Shown here piece by piece: positions 1-10,204 of a DNA stretch of 24,303 nucleotides. A program made the translations under genes and the position numbers. Source of the DNA: JBBQBQ01 sp038317685. Its GTDB lineage: Bacteria > Desulfobacterota > Desulfuromonadia > Desulfuromonadales > DDH964. The stretch is taken from positions 1-24,303 of the forward strand of contig JBBQBQ010000017.1 in NCBI GenBank assembly GCA_038317685.1, given 5' to 3'. The notes beneath the pieces were generated by a model. That model saw nothing but the letters and a program-made list of their open reading frames with translations, made no database searches and was not told where the DNA came from. Position 1 is the first letter of the stretch. Each line of letters begins with the position of its first letter.

Positions 1-1
1 C

Positions 2-352
2 CCCGAGGTCATCGCCACGGCCGCTCGGGTCGGTGGCTGCGTGGTCGGGGTGCCGGTCAAGGAGACGGTCAAGATCGTTTGCGGGGACCGGATTGAGTCA
101 ACTCCCGACCGGCGCCAGCTCTGGTTGGCCCAGACCCCGCAAGCCTTCCCCGGCGCCGTGCTGTGCAGTGCCTATGCGGCGGCGGCGCGGGACGGGTTTC
201 GCGGGACCGATGATGCGTCCCTGGTCGAACGGAGCGGCCGACCGGTCGCGATGCTCACCGGCAGCGACCGGAACATCAAGATCACCACCCCCGAGGATCT
301 GCTCCTGGCCAGGGCCTTTCTGGCGGCAGCTGCGGAAGAGGTCAAGGAATGA
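2..352 (+). CDS. ispD: IspD C-terminal part (2-C-methyl-D-erythritol 4-phosphate cytidylyltransferase), cut by window start
   Basis: Only the last 116 codons are present; the frame is open from base 2. IspD transfers CMP from CTP to methylerythritol 4-phosphate in the cytosolic MEP pathway to isopentenyl diphosphate. The visible part carries family features: VPVKETVK, the LAQTPQAF motif (the segment that starts the helical dimer arm), then TDDASLVE and the closing NIKITTPEDL segment. It ends at a TGA (350-352) that overlaps the ATG of ispF by an ATGA junction, so the two are translationally coupled and encode consecutive-pathway enzymes. The N-terminal CTP-binding loop lies outside the window. 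Confidence 0.93.
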   Translation, partial: PEVIATAARVGGCVVGVPVKETVKIVCGDRIESTPDRRQLWLAQTPQAFPGAVLCSAYAAAARDGFRGTDDASLVERSGRPVAMLTGSDRNIKITTPEDLLLARAFLAAAAEEVKE

Positions 353-849
353 TGCGGATCGGCCATGGTTACGATGTCCACCGACTGGTGCCGGAGCGGA
401 AACTGATCCTTGGTGGAGTGGAGATTCCCTATCCTCTCGGGCTTCTCGGCCACTCGGACGCCGATGTCCTGCTTCACGCCATCTGCGACGCGATCCTCGG
501 GGCTTTGGCGGCCGGCGATATCGGCCGCCATTTCCCCGATTCCGATCCGGCTTACGCAGGAATCTCCAGTATTATACTGCTGCGGGAGGTGATGGTCCTG
601 GCTCGCGCCAAGGGTTATGGGATCGGCAATCTGGACGCCACGGTCATCGCCCAGCGGCCGCGGCTGGCACCTCATATCAAGGCCATGGTCGAGGCGATCG
701 CCGGGGCCTGCGGCTGTGACCCCGCACGGGTCAATGTCAAGGCGACCACGACCGAGGCTCTCGGTTTCGAGGGGCGCGGCGAAGGGATCTCCACCCACGC
801 CGTGGTTCTTCTGGAACAGTTGGCTGTCGACGAAGCCCCGGATCTCTGA
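349..849 (+). CDS. ispF: 2-C-methyl-D-erythritol 2,4-cyclodiphosphate synthase
   Basis: 166 aa, the normal length for IspF. It cyclises CDP-ME 2-phosphate to MEcPP with loss of CMP, as a soluble trimer with a divalent metal in the active site. Metal ligands expected for the family are visible: D9 and H11 in GYDVHRL and H43 in the helix after GHSDADVLLH. The C-terminal region has the KATTTE and GRGEGIS motifs that form the nucleotide-binding pocket. Two consecutive ATG codons (349, 352) are possible starts; 349 overlaps the ispD stop and is chosen. The pair ispD-ispF is a common operon or fusion, so the context supports the call. Confidence 0.96.
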   Translation: MMRIGHGYDVHRLVPERKLILGGVEIPYPLGLLGHSDADVLLHAICDAILGALAAGDIGRHFPDSDPAYAGISSIILLREVMVLARAKGYGIGNLDATVIAQRPRLAPHIKAMVEAIAGACGCDPARVNVKATTTEALGFEGRGEGISTHAVVLLEQLAVDEAPDL

Positions 850-883
850 TACCTTTTCCCCTAACCGTAACCAGAAGGGCACG

Positions 884-2575
<1,692 letters not shown>

Positions 2576-2621
2576 GACCGGCGGCGTTCTTGCCCAGCGT
2601 CGCCCGAAACCGCGGGGCGGC

Positions 2622-4565
2622 ATGACCACCCCCTGTCAAGTGTTGATCGTTGATCGAAACCGGGCCCTCTGCGAAGCGCTTTCGGGGTTGCTTCTGGGCG
2701 CCGGATACCGGGTCGAATGCCTGACCGGGCAGGCCTCCCTCCAGGCGGTGCGGGATCTGGCGCCGGAAATTCTGGTCATTGATGTCCCTGACGCCAGTGG
2801 TCCCGAGACAGAACTGTTGAAGCGCATCGCCCAGCAGCGCGGGGCTCCCCACCTGCCGGTGATTGTCACCACCCCCGATCCGGCCCTCGAATTTGAACTC
2901 CTCGATGTTTTCGATGTCCTGCCCAAGCCCCTTAACGAGGAGCGACTCCTCGAAGACGTCGCCTTGCTTGCCCAGCGACGGGCCAAACTGCAGGACTACG
3001 CCTCCATGAGCGAGGTCGATCTCGCCCTCTTCCGAGACTTCCTGATCGCCCACAGCGGTCTGCACTTCGAACGCCGCAACGCCCTCCTGTTGGAACGGGG
3101 ATTGCGCCGGCGCATGGTGGCGGTGCGGGCTGCCAGCTACCAGGACTATCTGGCCTATCTCGACCGCTATCAGGAGAGCCGCCAGGAACTAAAGAAACTC
3201 CTCGGACTGCTGACCATCGGCGAGACCTACTTCTTCCGCTACCAGGCACATTTCCAGGCCCTGGCCGAGGTGGTCGTGCCGGAGATCGTGGCCCAGCATC
3301 GCGGCCGGCGCCGCCTGCGGATCTGGTCGGCCGGCTGCTCCACCGGGGAAGAGCCTTATTCCATCGCCATGCTCCTGGCCGAACATTTCCCCCAACTCGC
3401 TGATTGGCGGGTGGACATTCTCGCCACCGATGTCAACAAGCGGTCGCTGGGAGTGGGACGCGCCGGCCGTTATGGGCCCCGCGCTCTGCGCGCCACCGAA
3501 TCGGTCTATCGGGAGAAATATTTCCACCCGGTCGGGGAACGCTTCCAACTCGATCCGCGGATCGTCGGCATGGTCCGTTTCGGCTATTTCAATCTCTTGA
3601 CCGACCCCCTGCCGGTGACCAGCGGGGAAGAGTTCGATCTGATCTTCTGTCGCAATGTGATGATCTATTTTCAGCCCGAGACTACCGCCTCGGTGGTGGC
3701 TCGGCTCTCCCAGGCGTTACGCCCCGGAGGTTATCTCTTTCTTGGCCACGCGGAGACGCTTCTGCACGTGAATCATGCGTTTGTCCGCGCTCAGCACGGG
3801 GGCGGCTTTTACTACCGCCTCCAGCCGGCCTCTCCGGGGCGCGTTTCTCAACCTGAACCCAGGGCTTCCGCTCAGCCGACACCCTTCGCTTCGGCCCCCC
3901 GCCTTGTCCCGCCGCCATCCGGAGCAACAGCAGCGCCAACACCACCATCACTACCAGCACTACCAGCACTACCAGCACTGCCACCCACTGCAGCACCAGC
4001 CGCCGCGGGTATCTCTCAGTATTACGCTGCTGCGGTCGCCGCTTTCGAAGCGGAAAATTTCAAAACGGCGTCTCAGAATTATGCTATACTCCTGCGCCAC
4101 CAGCCGGACCATGTCGGCGGCCTAGTGGGCTTCGGGTTTTTGCTGGCCAATACGGGGGATTACGCCGCGGCCCTCGATTATTGTCAGCGCGCTCAGGCGG
4201 TCGATGATCTCTACCCGGAAGCGTATTTCCTCAAAGGATTGATCCGAGAGCTGGAAGGTCTGCCTGCGGAGGCGCTTCTCGAATATCGCCGAACCCTGCT
4301 CCTCGACATGAGCATGGTGATCACCCATTACCGGTTGAGCCGGGTCTTCCAACGTCTCGATCAGAATCGGGATGCCATCAGGGAGTTGCGCAACACCCTG
4401 CGGATTTTGGAGCGACAGGCCCCCGATCGTGTCATCCCCTATTCCGGAGGCATGAGCGGCGCCGCCCTGGCGACCCAATGCCGACGGGAACTGGCGCAGC
4501 TTGAAGGGCCCGAAGCCGGTCGGCCCGTCCCGAGAGCCGTTCGGATGGAGAAAGAAGGACGATGA
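2622..4565 (+). CDS. Receiver-CheR-TPR chemoreceptor methyltransferase
   Basis: 647 aa, more than twice a plain CheR (~280 aa). Residues 5-118 form a receiver-like domain: D11 for the acidic pocket, D54 at the end of beta-3 as probable phospho-acceptor, T83/T84 and K102 in LPKPL. Only one of the usual two acidic pocket residues is present. Residues ~130-200 are the CheR N-terminal helical domain ending in LTIGETYFFR. Residues 231-400 are the SAM methyltransferase domain with IWSAGCSTGEEPYS (234-247) and FDLIFCRNVMIYF (338-350). A Pro/Ala-rich linker (402-462) leads to TPR-like repeats (465-600). It should methylate receptor glutamates of the partner MCP from SAM. It starts 46 nt after glnS and its stop overlaps the cheW start by ATGA. 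The closest named analogue is WspC/FrzF-type CheR-TPR; the receiver at the N-terminus is unusual. Confidence 0.92.
   Translation: MTTPCQVLIVDRNRALCEALSGLLLGAGYRVECLTGQASLQAVRDLAPEILVIDVPDASGPETELLKRIAQQRGAPHLPVIVTTPDPALEFELLDVFDVLPKPLNEERLLEDVALLAQRRAKLQDYASMSEVDLALFRDFLIAHSGLHFERRNALLLERGLRRRMVAVRAASYQDYLAYLDRYQESRQELKKLLGLLTIGETYFFRYQAHFQALAEVVVPEIVAQHRGRRRLRIWSAGCSTGEEPYSIAMLLAEHFPQLADWRVDILATDVNKRSLGVGRAGRYGPRALRATESVYREKYFHPVGERFQLDPRIVGMVRFGYFNLLTDPLPVTSGEEFDLIFCRNVMIYFQPETTASVVARLSQALRPGGYLFLGHAETLLHVNHAFVRAQHGGGFYYRLQPASPGRVSQPEPRASAQPTPFASAPRLVPPPSGATAAPTPPSLPALPALPALPPTAAPAAAGISQYYAAAVAAFEAENFKTASQNYAILLRHQPDHVGGLVGFGFLLANTGDYAAALDYCQRAQAVDDLYPEAYFLKGLIRELEGLPAEALLEYRRTLLLDMSMVITHYRLSRVFQRLDQNRDAIRELRNTLRILERQAPDRVIPYSGGMSGAALATQCRRELAQLEGPEAGRPVPRAVRMEKEGR
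3940..3981 (+). repeat. 9-bp tandem repeat in the CheR linker
   Basis: The unit CACTACCAG occurs three times without gap (3949-3975), preceded by CACCACCAT and followed by the diverged CACTGCCAC. It encodes the LPA tripeptide repeats in the proline-rich linker between the methyltransferase and TPR parts. Because the unit is a multiple of three, slippage would only lengthen or shorten the linker. Confidence 0.85.
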
Positions 4566-5110
4566 AGGATTCACCAGACTACGAGATTCAGCGGGTGCTG
4601 CAGGACATGCGCGACGAATACTGGCGCAGCCTGGAAGAGGTGGAAGCGAACGATACCGGTGCGACCAGGGACTATCTGGTGGTGCGCCTCGGCGGCGAGC
4701 GCTTCGGCATCGAAACGGCCCTGACCAGAGAGGTTCTGCGAGCCCCAAGGCTGGTCCGGGTTCCTCAGGTCCCCCCCCAGGTGCGCGGGATCATCAACCT
4801 GCGCGGCCAGATCGTGGCAGTCATCGATTTGCGCGGTCCCCTGGGACTGCCGCTGGGGGATGATGCCGGCAGTGGCCAGTTGGTGGTCACCGAGGCGGCG
4901 GGCCTGACGAGTGCCCTGTGGACCGAGCAGGTCGAAGGCATCCGCTCGATTTCAGTCGCCGCGATCGAGCCTCTGACCGCCGGTCTCGCCCAACTGCCCC
5001 GGGGGGCGGTTGCCGGCCAGGTGCTTCTGGAGGATGGACTATTGGTCTTGCTCGACCTGCCGCAACTTCTCTCCCGGGAAGACTTTATCATTGACCAGAA
5101 GGGTGAATAA
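4562..5110 (+). CDS. cheW: CheW-type coupling protein
   Basis: 182 aa. CheW is the cytoplasmic SH3-like adaptor that links receptor tips to the P5 domain of CheA. After a ~35-residue acidic N-terminal extension, the CheW fold starts at DYLVVRLGGERFGIE. The family hallmark RGIINLRGQIVAVIDLR (about residues 79-95) is intact, followed by LVVTE and the C-terminal VLLEDGLLVLLDL strand pair. The ATG overlaps the cheR stop (ATGA), and the receptor gene follows after 85 nt. Only one stand-alone CheW is encoded here; a Wsp-type system normally has two. Confidence 0.94.
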   Translation: MKDSPDYEIQRVLQDMRDEYWRSLEEVEANDTGATRDYLVVRLGGERFGIETALTREVLRAPRLVRVPQVPPQVRGIINLRGQIVAVIDLRGPLGLPLGDDAGSGQLVVTEAAGLTSALWTEQVEGIRSISVAAIEPLTAGLAQLPRGAVAGQVLLEDGLLVLLDLPQLLSREDFIIDQKGE

Positions 5111-5195
5111 CCCGATCAATCTGCCGTGGTCGGACCCCGCAACGGTCCACAATTCCGGGTTGCCAGGAAAATAGTTCTTTGTTAAAGGGGTTACC

Positions 5196-6974
5196 ATGTC
5201 CAATTGGATCAGCGAACGGATCTCCCTGAAAATCGTCCTTTCCCTGGTTGCCGTGCTGACGGTGATTCTGGGGATTTTTACCTATACCCTGGTCCGGAGT
5301 CGGGGTGATGTCCTCAAGAAGATGGTCCTTGCCAAGGCGCGAACCTTGGCCGTGACCGGGGCTCGGACCATGGAGCAGGTCCTGGAGGGAGCGATCCGTA
5401 GCGGTCAACTGACCAAAGAGCAGGTCTTCGACACCAATTATCAGAAGATCGTCGCTGGCCCGCTGGCCGGCGCCGTCATCCCCAAGTATCACACCGCGTA
5501 TGACCGCTTTCTCGACACCACTATTCAGAAGATCGAGGATGCCTACGTCGACGAGGACAGCATGGTGGTCTTTGCCGTCCTCGTCGACCATAACGGCTAC
5601 CTGCCGACCCACAACACCAAGTATTCGAAGGCCCTGACCGGGGATGCGGAGCAAGACAAGGTCGGCAACCGGACCAAGCGCATTTTCGACGATGAAACCG
5701 GCTTGAAGGCTGCTCGCTACGACGGAAGCGACGGAAAAAAATTTTTGCACCAGGTCTACAAGCGGGACACCGGGGAGACAATGTGGGACCTCAGCGCCCC
5801 GGTCTTTGTCGACGGTCGCCATTGGGGAGGGTTCCGGATCGGCCTGTCGATCCGCCAGACCGATGAAGCCATCGCCGAACTGCGCAACACCGTCGTCCTG
5901 TCGATGCTGCTGGTTCTGATCATCGCCTCGCTGACCATCCTCTTCGTCGTCGGCCGGTTGACCCGACCCCTCAAGGTCCTGACCAGGGTCGCCGACAAGA
6001 TTGCCGAGGGCAACCTCGAAGAGACCATCAGCGTCGGAAGTCACGACGAGATTGGCCAACTGGCGGCGGCCTTCAACAAGATGACCCAGGTCATCGTCAA
6101 GAACCTCAAAAACGAGGTCCACAGAAGCAACCGCTTGGTCGCCAGCGTCAAGGAGGCGATCCAGCAGCTTTCCTCCAGCGCCAACCAGATCATGGCGATC
6201 TCCGCCCAGCAAGCGTCGGGAGCGACGGAGCAGGCGGCCGCCGTGCAGGAGGCGACGACCACCTCGGAGGAGATCGCGGTGACCGCCCGGCAGGTGGAGC
6301 AGAAGGCCTTGCGGGTCGAGACGGTCGCGGAGCAGGCGAGTCGGGCCAGCGACCAGGGGGTGAAGGCGGTCGAGGTCGCGGTGGGAGGGATGGGGCGGCT
6401 CAAAGAACAGGTCCAGTCGATTGCCGAGGCGATGCTGGAGTTGGGCGAGAACTCCCAGAAGATCGGCGGGATTGTCGACATCATCGACGAAATCTCTGAG
6501 CAGACCAACCTGCTGGCTCTCAATGCAGCGATCGAAGCGGCCGGGGCAGGCGAAGCCGGCAAGCGTTTCTCCATCGTGGCGGGCGAGGTGAAGCGTCTCG
6601 CCGAACGCACGGTCGATGCCACCGGGCAGATCAAGGGCTTGATCGAAGTGATCCAGGCGGCGACCAATGCCACGATCATGCTGACCGAGGAGGGGACCAA
6701 AGGGGTCGATGGTGCCAGTACCCTGGTGAGCCGGATCGCCGAGGAGTTGGGGCACATTATCGCCATGGTCGAAGAGACCACGGAAAATGCCCGTGAGATC
6801 AAACTTTCGACCCAGCAGCAGACCACGGCGAGCGAACAGATGGCGGAGACCATCGCCGAAGTACGGGACGTCTCCACCCAGGTGGCTGCGAGCGCCCAGG
6901 AGACGACCCAGTCGATCTCCGAGTTGACCTCCCTGGCGGAGCGGCTCAAACAACTGGTGGAAGAAGAGAAGTAG
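5196..6974 (+). CDS. Methyl-accepting chemotaxis protein with periplasmic Cache-like sensor
   Basis: 592 aa integral inner-membrane receptor. TM1 is residues ~12-33, a periplasmic sensor ~34-230, TM2 ~233-253, HAMP ~254-306, then a long cytoplasmic coiled-coil hairpin to the end. The tip is canonical: DEISEQTNLLALNAAIEAA (431-449) followed by GKRFSIVAGEVKRLAE. The sensor contains DHNGYLPTHNTKYS (131-144) and YKRDTGETMWDLSAPV, a pattern I recall from Cache-type sensors of Geobacter-like receptors. There is no cysteine anywhere, so it is not one of the c-type-heme sensors known in Geobacter MCPs. It lacks a C-terminal NWETF-like CheR tether. ATG 5196 has AAAGGGG upstream. The ligand cannot be read from sequence. 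A small GGACC/GGTCC hairpin (5132-5148) sits in the leader. Confidence 0.95.
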   Translation: MSNWISERISLKIVLSLVAVLTVILGIFTYTLVRSRGDVLKKMVLAKARTLAVTGARTMEQVLEGAIRSGQLTKEQVFDTNYQKIVAGPLAGAVIPKYHTAYDRFLDTTIQKIEDAYVDEDSMVVFAVLVDHNGYLPTHNTKYSKALTGDAEQDKVGNRTKRIFDDETGLKAARYDGSDGKKFLHQVYKRDTGETMWDLSAPVFVDGRHWGGFRIGLSIRQTDEAIAELRNTVVLSMLLVLIIASLTILFVVGRLTRPLKVLTRVADKIAEGNLEETISVGSHDEIGQLAAAFNKMTQVIVKNLKNEVHRSNRLVASVKEAIQQLSSSANQIMAISAQQASGATEQAAAVQEATTTSEEIAVTARQVEQKALRVETVAEQASRASDQGVKAVEVAVGGMGRLKEQVQSIAEAMLELGENSQKIGGIVDIIDEISEQTNLLALNAAIEAAGAGEAGKRFSIVAGEVKRLAERTVDATGQIKGLIEVIQAATNATIMLTEEGTKGVDGASTLVSRIAEELGHIIAMVEETTENAREIKLSTQQQTTASEQMAETIAEVRDVSTQVAASAQETTQSISELTSLAERLKQLVEEEK

Positions 6975-6975
6975 T

Positions 6976-9072
6976 TTGAAGACCAAAAAATACCTCGAAA
7001 TATTCGCCCGCGAGGCCGAAGAACACTTGCAGGTCCTGCGCCAGGGGAGCCTGGCCCTGGAGCAGAATGGCTTCAGTGCGGAACAGGTCCATGAGCTGCT
7101 TCGCAGCGCCCACACCCTCAAGGGGTCGGCGCGGATGCTGGATCTCGATGACCTCGGCCGGGTCTCCCATGCTTTGGAAGAGCTCCTGAAGGAGTTGGAG
7201 GATGGGAAGCGGGTCCTTAATCCCGGTCTGATCGACCTGTTGCTGATCGCTGCCGATGCCTTGGAGGCCCTGACGGCCCAGGCGCACTCCGGCGGGGGAA
7301 TCGCCGTCAACATCGATGCCATTCTCGAAGGGCTGAGTACCGGGATTCTGCCGGAAGTTCAAAGCATGGCAGCGGTGTCGACCGGTGAAAATCTGGAGAG
7401 AGAGAGCGTGCGCGCCAGCGTCGCCCGCCTCGATCAGATCGTCAATCTCCTCGGTGAACTGCTCATCTCGCGGCGGGTCTTTGAGGAACGAAACCGCCAG
7501 CTCGGGGTCTTGATGGGGCGGCTGGATGGATTCCTGGGGCGCCTTCGCAAGGTCGAAAATCATCGCCTGCTGCAGGAAATCCTTGGTGACTTCAGGCGCT
7601 TGACCATGGATATGGGAGGGGACTGCCAGGCCCTGTCAATCCTCGCCGAACAGCTCCATGGCGACGCCATGGAGCTGCGCATGCTGCCCCTCTCCACCAT
7701 CACCGACGATCTGGGTCGGATGGTTCGCAACCTGGCCCGTGAGCAGGGCAAGGAAGTGCTGTTGGTGGTGACGGGCGAAGGAGTGGAGCTCGACCGGATG
7801 ATGCTCGATGCCGCTCGGCCGATGCTCCTGCACATGTTGCGCAACGCCGTCGATCACGGTCTGGAACCGCCGGAGGAACGGCAGCGCCAGGGGAAACAGC
7901 CCACTGGGCGGATCGAACTCAATGCCACCGCCGAAGGGGGGTTCGTCCGCCTGCGGCTGGCCGAAGACGGGCGCGGTATCGATTTGGTCCGGGTCCGCCA
8001 GGTGGCGGTCGACCGGGGACTCCTCAGCCCCGGCGAGGCGGCGGTGCTGAGCGATGAAGAAGCCGTGTACCTGATCATGCGGCCGGGGTTTTCGACCCGG
8101 GAACGGGTCACCGACATCTCCGGACGGGGGGTCGGGATGGACGTCGTCAAAACCCAGGTCGACCGGGTCAAGGGAAACCTGGTGATTCATTCCCGCCCCG
8201 GGCACGGCACCGAGATGTTCCTGAAGCTTCCCCTGACCATGGCGGTCATCAGCGGCCTGGTGATTAATTGCGAGGGGGAGATTTACGCCGTGCCGCTGCA
8301 TTATGTCACGGAAATCATCCGTCTTGGCGAGCGGGAAATTCTCATCGAGGGAGGGCAGGAGGTGATCCGGGTTCGCGGCCGGACCCTGCCGCTTTTGGCG
8401 CTGCGGGACCTCATCGGCAGCCCCGGAAGACCGCCCATTGCCGGCGAACGGGCCACCGCCCTGGTCCTCGGATACCGGGAACAACAGCTGGCCTGCCTCG
8501 TTTCCCGGGCCCAGAACGTTCAGGAACTCGTCGTCAAGGGTCTCGGCAGCCAACTGAAGAGCGTACGTTTCTGCAGCGGTGTGACGATCCTCGGCGACGG
8601 CGCGCCGGCCCTGATCTTGTCGGTCCCGGACCTTTTCAGTGCCGGGCTGGAGGGGGGCGGGAGCCACTTGCGCGAAGAATTTGCCGCCCGGCGGGCCGCC
8701 ACCTACAAGGGGCGGGTGCTGGTCGTCGATGATTCGATCACCACCCGGACCATGGAAAAGAACATCCTCGAAACCCACGGTTACCAGGTCGCAGTGGCGG
8801 TTTCGGGACCCGATGCCCTGACCCGGTTGGCCGAGCAATCCTTCGACCTGATCGTCAGCGATGTGGAGATGCCGGGCATGAACGGGTTTGAGCTGACCGC
8901 ACGGATTCGGGAAGCAGAGGAGACCCGGGACTTGCCGGTCATCATTGTGACCTCTTTGGCCAGCGATGCCGACCGTCGCAAGGGGATCGAAGTCGGCGCC
9001 CAGGCCTACATCGTCAAGGGAGCCTTCGATCAGGGAGCCCTGCTTGACACCGTGGAAAGCCTGATAGGCTGA
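6976..9072 (+). CDS. cheA: CheA-receiver hybrid chemosensory histidine kinase
   Basis: 698 aa. Hpt domain (1-110) with phospho-acceptor H46 in RSAHTLKGSA. No P2 domain. Dimerisation helices (~140-235), then the HATPase domain with N-box HMLRNAVDHG (286-295), EDGRGID (330-336) and GRGVGMDVVK (384-392). A CheW-like P5 domain (~420-555) follows, and a fused receiver (578-698) with D585/D586, phospho-acceptor D629 in SDVEMPGMNG, T659 and K681. The fused receiver can act as output or phosphate sink; this layout is that of WspE/FrzE-type kinases and replaces a separate CheY. The start is TTG 6976, one base after the receptor stop: the next methionine lies inside the Hpt fold, so the rare start is preferred. 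Confidence 0.95.
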   Translation: MKTKKYLEIFAREAEEHLQVLRQGSLALEQNGFSAEQVHELLRSAHTLKGSARMLDLDDLGRVSHALEELLKELEDGKRVLNPGLIDLLLIAADALEALTAQAHSGGGIAVNIDAILEGLSTGILPEVQSMAAVSTGENLERESVRASVARLDQIVNLLGELLISRRVFEERNRQLGVLMGRLDGFLGRLRKVENHRLLQEILGDFRRLTMDMGGDCQALSILAEQLHGDAMELRMLPLSTITDDLGRMVRNLAREQGKEVLLVVTGEGVELDRMMLDAARPMLLHMLRNAVDHGLEPPEERQRQGKQPTGRIELNATAEGGFVRLRLAEDGRGIDLVRVRQVAVDRGLLSPGEAAVLSDEEAVYLIMRPGFSTRERVTDISGRGVGMDVVKTQVDRVKGNLVIHSRPGHGTEMFLKLPLTMAVISGLVINCEGEIYAVPLHYVTEIIRLGEREILIEGGQEVIRVRGRTLPLLALRDLIGSPGRPPIAGERATALVLGYREQQLACLVSRAQNVQELVVKGLGSQLKSVRFCSGVTILGDGAPALILSVPDLFSAGLEGGGSHLREEFAARRAATYKGRVLVVDDSITTRTMEKNILETHGYQVAVAVSGPDALTRLAEQSFDLIVSDVEMPGMNGFELTARIREAEETRDLPVIIVTSLASDADRRKGIEVGAQAYIVKGAFDQGALLDTVESLIG

Positions 9073-9079
9073 GGAAGAG

Positions 9080-10126
9080 ATGATCCGGGTACTGATCGCA
9101 GATGATTCACTGCTGACACGCACGGTCCTTAAGGACCTCCTCGCCCGCGACCGGGAGATACAGGTCATCGGAGAAGCCGGCGACGGCCAACAGGCGGTGG
9201 AAATGACCTGCCAGTTGAAACCCGATCTGGTGCTGATGGACGTGATGATGCCGGTCTTGGACGGTCTCTCCGCGGTCATCGAAATCATGGCTCGTTGTGC
9301 CACCCCGATCCTGGTTCTCTCCGCCAATGTCGACCCCAACGACAGCCGCAGCGCCTTCAACGCCATCCGCCATGGCGCCCTCGACGTCATGGAAAAGCCG
9401 GCCGGGATCGCCAGGGGGGCCTTCGGCGACATTGCCGAGGCGCTCATCAACAAGATCAAGTTCCTGTCCCGGGTGCGGGTCATCCACCACTTCCGGCGCC
9501 CGCAGCGGCCGGAAGTGGTGGCCGCCCCGATCCCGGCACCTGCCGTTTCGGGGCGTAACATTTTGGCCATCGGTGCCTCCACCGGGGGACCCAAGGCGGT
9601 GATGAGTCTTCTCAAGGATCTGCCGGCTGCCCGTCACGCCCGGCTCCTCATCGTCCAGCATATCGCCCCTGGTTTCGCCCCTGGCTTCGCTGAATGGCTC
9701 GACCGGGAGAGCCCCATGACGGTGCGACTGGCCCGGGATGGGGAGCCTCTGGAGGAGGGGGTGGCGCTGGTGGCGCCCAACGCAGCGCACATGGAGGTCC
9801 AGAGCGGACGCATCCGCCTCCTTGATGCACCGCCGGTCAACAGCTGCCGCCCGTCCGTCGATGTCCTGTTTCGCTCCCTCGCCAAGGACGGGCTCGCGGC
9901 GTCCCTGGTGGCGGTCCTATTGACCGGCATGGGCCAGGACGGCGCCGAGGGGATGGCGGTTCTCAAGGCCGCCGGCAGTTTCAATATCGCCCAGGATGAA
10001 GCCAGCAGTGCCGTCTTCGGCATGCCTCGCGCCGCCATCAATCTCAACGCCGCCCATCAGGTTCTTCCCCTCAGTGCCATCCCTCCGGCCCTCCAGAGCA
10101 TCCTCCAGGGTGGCAAAAGCCTTTAA
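9080..10126 (+). CDS. cheB: Chemotaxis response regulator protein-glutamate methylesterase
   Basis: 348 aa, the usual CheB size. N-terminal receiver (1-125) with D8/D9, phospho-acceptor D54 in LMDVMMP, S81 and K106 in MEKPA. A ~30-residue linker precedes the methylesterase domain (158-345), whose triad is complete: S167 in GASTGGP, H194 in VQHI and D287 in GMGQDG. It removes methyl groups from receptor glutamates, opposing the receiver-CheR enzyme at the start of this operon, and would be activated by phosphate from CheA. Its ATG lies 7 nt after the cheA stop with GAGGAAGAG as ribosome site. It is the last gene of the operon; cysS follows 78 nt later. Confidence 0.96.
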   Translation: MIRVLIADDSLLTRTVLKDLLARDREIQVIGEAGDGQQAVEMTCQLKPDLVLMDVMMPVLDGLSAVIEIMARCATPILVLSANVDPNDSRSAFNAIRHGALDVMEKPAGIARGAFGDIAEALINKIKFLSRVRVIHHFRRPQRPEVVAAPIPAPAVSGRNILAIGASTGGPKAVMSLLKDLPAARHARLLIVQHIAPGFAPGFAEWLDRESPMTVRLARDGEPLEEGVALVAPNAAHMEVQSGRIRLLDAPPVNSCRPSVDVLFRSLAKDGLAASLVAVLLTGMGQDGAEGMAVLKAAGSFNIAQDEASSAVFGMPRAAINLNAAHQVLPLSAIPPALQSILQGGKSL

Positions 10127-10204
10127 AACCTGCGCCGGATATGCTATCTAACAGGCTCCGTTGCCCCTATCCCCCCAGGCCCAGCCGCAAGGAGAAGTCT
10201 GTTC

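Noticed and set aside
560..585. Similarity between CAGTATTATACTGCTGCGG in ispF and CAGTATTACGCTGCTGCGG in the cheR linker (about 4016-4034)
   Set aside because: Short, in different frames and unrelated proteins; most likely chance.
617..883. Upstream extension of the glnS reading frame
   Set aside because: The first 89 codons overlap ispF in another frame and do not resemble GlnRS; ATG 884 matches the family start.
5196..6974. c-type heme sensor in the receptor, as in some Geobacter MCPs
   Set aside because: No CXXCH and no cysteine at all in the protein.
5088..7322. Long open frame on the minus strand (744 codons) opposite the receptor and cheA start
   Set aside because: It lies antisense to a receptor and kinase with clear motifs; the translation is low-complexity and rich in Asp/Gly/Leu/Arg with no recognisable domain, as expected from GC-rich mirror frames.
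7636..9615. 659-codon minus-strand frame opposite cheA/cheB
   Set aside because: Mirror frame of two well-supported genes; no family motifs.
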